64,000 bases of DNA from the NCBI GenBank assembly GCA_029582155.1, contig CM055894.1, forward strand, positions 33,594,632 through 33,658,631, given 5' to 3'. A program made the translations under genes and the position numbers. The notes beneath the pieces were generated by a model. The model saw nothing but the letters and a program-made list of their open reading frames with translations. It did not search any database and had not been told where the DNA came from. Below are positions 59,642 through 64,000 of this stretch, in pieces. Numbering within the stretch: the first letter of the stretch is position 1; each line of letters starts with the position of its first letter. The DNA comes from Panopea generosa (lineage: Eukaryota; Mollusca; Bivalvia; Adapedonta; Hiatellidae).

Positions 59642-61070
59642 TTGTTCTAATCTTTTGTTCAATGTCTTTATTCGCTTCATTTGTAAAAGACTTACGTCCT
59701 TCATCCAACCGATCTGAGAAATATATATAAAGAACTAACAACGGTTATAAGAGCAACATCATGTAAACTAATGACAGAGAAACACTGACATATGTAAACA
59801 CAAGGTCAAAGATAATGCACCGTAACTGTGAGATATACTCTAAAATGTAGGGAAACAGACATTGACCATTATTCAGTTGTCTGATAATTTGTTCAACTAT
59901 TTGTTTAACTTTATCTAAATCAGATATGGAAATACACAGTCAAGCATGCATACCCGCAGATGGACGTAACAATACACAATATTTAAATCAACGAATCTGA
60001 CAAATACATATAAAACAATATAATCGGTTATAAGAGCACCATTATGCAACATAGAGGCAGATACACACCGACATATGTATATACAAAAACACATATAATG
60101 CATGGAGAGCATGGTGTGTGGTATCAGGAAGAGTAACAAGACAAACAGGTAGACTTAGAGACATGTGCAAATAGACTGCCAGACATGAAACGCTGATAAA
60201 CGCCGAGATCGAATCACTATCAACACACATATACATACAGAAACAAGTGCTATGTATAACTGTAACTATTTATCAAATTTATTTAATTTTAACGCCATGA
60301 TAAGTACATCAATATCATATGTATATAAATAGGGTAATACAGATTGCACAAACAACACATATTGATTAACGATCAGAATTACGACCGAACAATGATTATT
60401 GTGGATCCGCTATGTCTATCTGCAAACGCTACCGTCTATGTTTACGTACTTAAAGTTTGTAAATGGCCATTTAAACAATATAACAATGTGTGTGTACGCC
60501 ATGTAATATAGAAACAAATATTGCAGTGATATTCTCCAATCACTAGTTTTGATTCTTTATTACGGTAAACAATTTCCTGTTGGAGTTCGTATTTTAAAAA
60601 AAATACTTTCTGCAATAGTTTCTTATTTCCAGGAAATACTCTCAAAGCGATTGATTTAGCTAACTCTTTGTGTATAAAATCATTTGGAGCGCACAGAGAT
60701 TTGTTTATCGCACTGCACTGCAACCGATGTTTAGCACTGAATCTTGCTGTTGTATAGCAATAAGGCAGTTACCTGTACAATACACAAATGTTTACTTCAT
60801 CATGGTAATTGATTACATCAACTATTCCAATGAAATGACCTTGAATCGTCTCACCATCTGTTTTGAGGGTCAGAAGCCATTACCGAAGAAGTCTTATTAT
60901 AATAATTGGCTCCAGTGAAAGCAAATACAAGTTTTATAATATATACAAGACGGGCTGCTTAACATAATTTTTTTTCCGTTTTACGTAAAGCACCAATACT
61001 AAACTATAGTATTGAAAATAATATTTACCTTTCAATAAATTATACAATCATTATGTAATGCATGCACTTT
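59310..61070. repeat. Tandem host unit of about 1.76 kb
   Basis: The segment CTCAGACAATGCCAGTCAAAA-like at about 59,340 returns at about 61,095, with the same order of parts in between: palindrome, cassette, acceptor-side intron, GATTAACGATC-like motif, recurrent block. The next unit is interrupted by the 165-bp array at 61,958 and continues at 63,823. This is the clearest view of the basic amplified unit. Confidence 0.75.
59642..59713 (-). CDS. Mini-exon cassette 13 (72 nt, phase 1-1)
   Basis: Minus-strand cassette after TATATATATTTCTCAG and before GTAAGT. Open in phase 1 as RLDEGRKSFTNEANKDIEQK, then IRT. Compared with cassette 14 in the next unit it differs at 12 bases in ten codons, and all ten altered codons change the residue. 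Confidence 0.5.
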
Positions 61071-61388
61071 CTTTAGTAAGCTAATCAATGGTACATTGAC
61101 TCAGCCAATGTCATTCAAAAGTTCAGTTCTAAACATAACATATACATTCAAAGATCTTATGGCATTTGTAAGCATGAACATACATCAAAACTTGTCTTTA
61201 ATATGCAAAATCTATATCTTGCTATATAAATGTGGAACTTTGCAATCAAATTATATATGCACCGTATTATGAGACATACTCTTCAATACAGAGAAAAAGA
61301 CATTGATCATTATTTAGATGTCTGATGATTTGTTTAACTATATCTGAATCATATATACAAGTACACAGCACAAGTTTAAATAACTTAC
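59714..61388. other. Host unit, intron-like
   Basis: Contains a second acceptor-side intron copy at about 60,000-60,240 whose cassette has been deleted down to a few bases (CAACGAATCTGAC at about 59,990). The minus frame 60,442-60,723 lies in the recurrent block and is not conserved. Confidence 0.5.
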
Positions 61389-61460
61389 TGCTTCCAATCT
61401 CTTGTCCAATGTCTTTATTCGCTTCATTTATAAAAGGCATACGTTCTTCATCCCACATAT
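61389..61460 (-). CDS. Mini-exon cassette 14 (72 nt, phase 1-1)
   Basis: Minus-strand cassette after ATATTTCTTTCTAAG and before GTAAGT. Open in phase 1 as MWDEERMPFINEANKDIGQE, then IGS. The most upstream cassette seen for a gene read right to left; further members may lie beyond the window. Confidence 0.5.
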
Positions 61461-61957
61461 CTTAGAAAGAAATATAAAAGAACACTATGAACGGTTATAA
61501 GAGCAACATAATGTAAACAAGAGACAGATAACACTAACATATTTATACACAAGGACACACATAATGCATGGTGAACAGTATATGGGGCATCAGGAAGAGA
61601 TACAAGACAGACGGGTAGACATATACATGTACGTGTAGGCAACCTGACATGAAACGCCGATAGACGTCACGATCGAGCCGCTGACAACACATATACACAT
61701 GAAAACAAAAGTATGTAAAAGTGTAAATGTTTATCAATTTTTTTTTTAATACATCAATAATATAAGTATAAAAGTAAGGTGATACAGATTTAACAAACAA
61801 CACATCTCATTGAATAACGATCGAAATTACGACCTGTGTGGATCAGATGTGTATGCTTGCAAACGCTACCGTCTATATAAATATACTAACAGTTTTTAGA
61901 TGGAAATTTATACAATATAATAATGTGTGTGTACGTCTTTTTATATAAAAAATAAAT
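61461..61957. other. Host unit, intron-like
   Basis: Acceptor-side sequence of cassette 14 up to the satellite insertion. The frame 61,543-61,803 is a shadow in this intron-like part. Confidence 0.5.
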
Positions 61958-63822
61958 GTCACTGGTTAGTGTCGCATGCACGTTTAAGGACGGACTTGAA
62001 ATCTCTAACAGAATCAAAGTGTTGTCATACATACTAAAAATGTGACATTAACCTTTGATGTACGGGTATAGGTCTTACTTATGACACGTCGTCATGTCAT
62101 CTTGATAAAATGAGCCAAGTTAAAGACAAAGTCACAGATCAGACACGAAATATCAAACTAATTGAAATTGTGATCTTAACCTTATAGGAAAGGTTCTGGG
62201 TCTTACATGCAACACTTAATTATGTCATGTTGATCAACTGAGCCAAGTGGTTTTAAAATTTATCCATAGACAAAGTTACAGACCAGACAAGAAATATCAA
62301 ATTGACTGAAAGTGTTGCCAAACAAAGTAAAATTGTGACCTTAACCATTAAAGTGGGAGTCTGGGTATTAAGTGCAACACTTTGTTATGTTATTTTAATC
62401 ATTTGTAGCAAGTATTTATAAAATCCATCTTTGCATGACAAAGTCACTGGCCGGACATGAAATCTCACAGACTCAAAGTGTTGTCAAACAAACTCAAACT
62501 GTAACCATGATCTTTGAGGTACACATGTGGGTCTTACACGTGACACATCATGTCATGCTGATGAAGTGTTTATAAAATTGATCCATAGGTTACAATGTAA
62601 CAGACCGAAAACAAAACCTCAATCAGACTTAAAATGTCACCAGTCATCAAACAAAATTAAATTGTGAACTTGACCTTTCGAGTGGAAATCTGGGTGTAAC
62701 GGGCGACAAACCCTCATGTTATATTGCTCATTTGTAGTTAGTATTAACAAAATCCATCTATGCATGACAAGATTACAAGCCAGACACGAAATCTCAAACA
62801 GACTGAAAGTGTGATCAAACAAACTCAAAGTGTGACCTTGACCTTTGAGGTAATCAAGTGGGTTTGATCATGCTGATCATTTGCAGCAAGTATTTAAAAA
62901 TCCAACTATACATGACAAAGTTACAGGTCCGACACGAAATCTAACACAGACTCAAATTGTTGTCAAACAAACTCAAATTGTGATCTTCACCTTTGAGGTA
63001 CAGGTGTGGGTCTTACTCGCTACACGTCGTCATGTTATGTTGATCATTTGTATCATTTGTACATAGTATTTACAAACTCCGTCTATGCATGAAAAAGTTA
63101 CAGGCCAGACACGAAATCTCAAACAGACTGAAAGTGTTGTTAAACAAACTGAAAGTGTGAAGTTGACCTTTGAGGTACGGGCATGGGTCTTACTGGCGAC
63201 ACGTCGTCATGTTATGTTGATCATTTGTAGCAATCATTTATAAAATCCATCTATGTATGACAAAGTTACATGTCAGACACGAAATCTCACACATACTCAA
63301 AGTGTTGTCAATCAAACTCAAATTGTGACCTTGACCTTTTATGTACAGGTGAGGGTCTTACTTGCAACACGTCGATATGTTATGTTGATCATTTGTAGCT
63401 AGTATTAACAAAATCCATCTATGCATGACAAAGTTACAGGCCAGGTTTTGTCAAACAAACTAAAATCGTGACCTTGACCTTTTATGTACAGGTGTGGATC
63501 TTACTCGCAACACGTCGTCATGTTATGTTGACATTTGTAGCAAGTACCATTAAAATTCATTTATGCATGACAAAAGTTCAGGCCGGACACGAAATCTCAC
63601 ACAGTCTCAAAGTTTTGTAACACAAACTCAAATTGTGACCTTGACCTTTGTGGTACGGGAGTTGGTCTTACTCGCAACACGTCGTCATGTTATGTTGATC
63701 ATTTGTAGCAAGTATCAACAAAATCCATCTATGCACAAAAAAGTGACAGGCCGGCCACAACATACCGGACGGAAGGACGGACTGACGCTTCGATTACTAT
63801 ATGTCACCCCATTTTTTTTAGG
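61958..63822. repeat. Array of about 11 monomers of about 165 bp (pearl/Helentron-like)
   Basis: Key word GTGACCTTGACCTTTGAGG (or variants) recurs near 62,043, 62,168, 62,336, 62,501, 62,665, 62,833, 62,981, 63,158, 63,326, 63,469 and 63,636; most spacings are 164-168 bp. Each monomer also has GACACGAAATCTCA-like and AACACGTCGTCATGTTATG-like segments. It ends with GGACGGAAGGACGGACTGAC and CACCCCATTTTTTTTAGGGG, then host sequence. The host block reads AAAAAATAAAT | AATATTGCAGTG once the array is removed. A tandem core of this length with a GGAC-rich end and CCCC/GGGG fold resembles pearl-type nonautonomous elements of bivalves, now often grouped with Helentrons. The small frames in it are not coding. 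Confidence 0.85.
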
Positions 63823-64000
63823 GGAAATAAAAATATTGCAGTGTTATTTTCTAATGACTAATTTTGACGCGTTCTTTATTAACGGTACACAACTTCCTGC
63901 TGGAAAATGTATTTTTGAAAATGACTTTCTGCAATAGTCCTTATTTCCAGGATATGTTCTCTAAGCAATTGCCTAGATAAATTCATGTACAAACATTCAT
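63823..64000. other. Host unit, continuing past the window
   Basis: Resumes the recurrent block (TATTGCAGTGTTATTTTCTA and onward), matching 60,520-60,700. Confidence 0.7.

Noticed and set aside
60442..60723. Minus-strand frame in the recurrent block, partly open at 42,367 and 48,183
   Set aside because: Reading breaks by frameshift in 48,183 and by stops in most other copies.
1..64000. CRISPR array, prokaryotic operon or viral genome
   Set aside because: Tandem repeats here are satellites without unique spacers, and no phage or viral structural gene is seen; polymerases belong to LINEs.

Overview
The window is AT-rich animal nuclear DNA with no bacterial-style operons. It is packed with non-LTR retrotransposons, tRNA-derived SINE relics, satellites and, above all, many direct-orientation copies of the same anonymous host sequence. 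The mix of an I/Nimb-type LINE with an RNase H domain, Tx1/L1-like and CR1/L2/jockey-group LINE fragments, a V-domain-like SINE and a satellite resembling the internal array of bivalve 'pearl'/Helentron-type elements suggests a lophotrochozoan, most likely a bivalve mollusc. This is inference; no conserved housekeeping gene is present to confirm it.

Layout. 1-0.85 kb: satellite with a monomer of about 105 bp. 0.85-3.75 kb: single-copy-looking AT-rich DNA with a LINE tail and microsatellites. 3.75-11.6 kb: a segment duplicated, with rearrangements, at 45.7-55.1 kb. 11.6-16.1 kb: a decayed Tx1/L1-like LINE on the plus strand. 16.1-27.4 kb: mosaic of duplicated host blocks carrying older LINE and SINE fragments. 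27.47-33.50 kb: a nearly intact 6-kb I/Nimb-type LINE on the minus strand, with a 13-bp target-site duplication and three lesions in ORF2. 33.5-45.6 kb: more host blocks, a truncated CR1-group LINE, a SINE and a LINE tail. 45.7-61.9 kb: the second long duplicate and further host blocks, including a RT fragment at 56.3-57.1 kb. 61.96-63.8 kb: an array of about 11 monomers of about 165 bp inserted in another host block.

The most interesting signal is not in the transposons. On the minus strand, embedded in the repeated host blocks, I find 14 short cassettes (4.5 to 61.5 kb). Each is bounded by a T-rich tract ending in AG and, in most, by GTAAGT. Their lengths are 57, 72 (eleven times), 90 (twice wait-free of indels relative to each other) and 96 nt, all multiples of three, and all 14 are open in the same frame (entry and exit in phase 1). 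No other frame is open in all of them. They look like symmetric, freely duplicable or skippable mini-exons of one large gene or gene cluster transcribed right to left. The encoded 19-32-residue modules vary strongly while the adjacent intron-like DNA stays recognisable; in one duplicate pair the cassette differs about three times as much as its flank. Four cassettes have weakened or lost donors, as expected for birth and death. I do not recognise the protein. Start, end and expression of such a gene are not established here.

Everything else is mobile-element history: shared insertions with the same truncation point date the duplications relative to the LINEs, and the I/Nimb element is private to one copy and therefore young.
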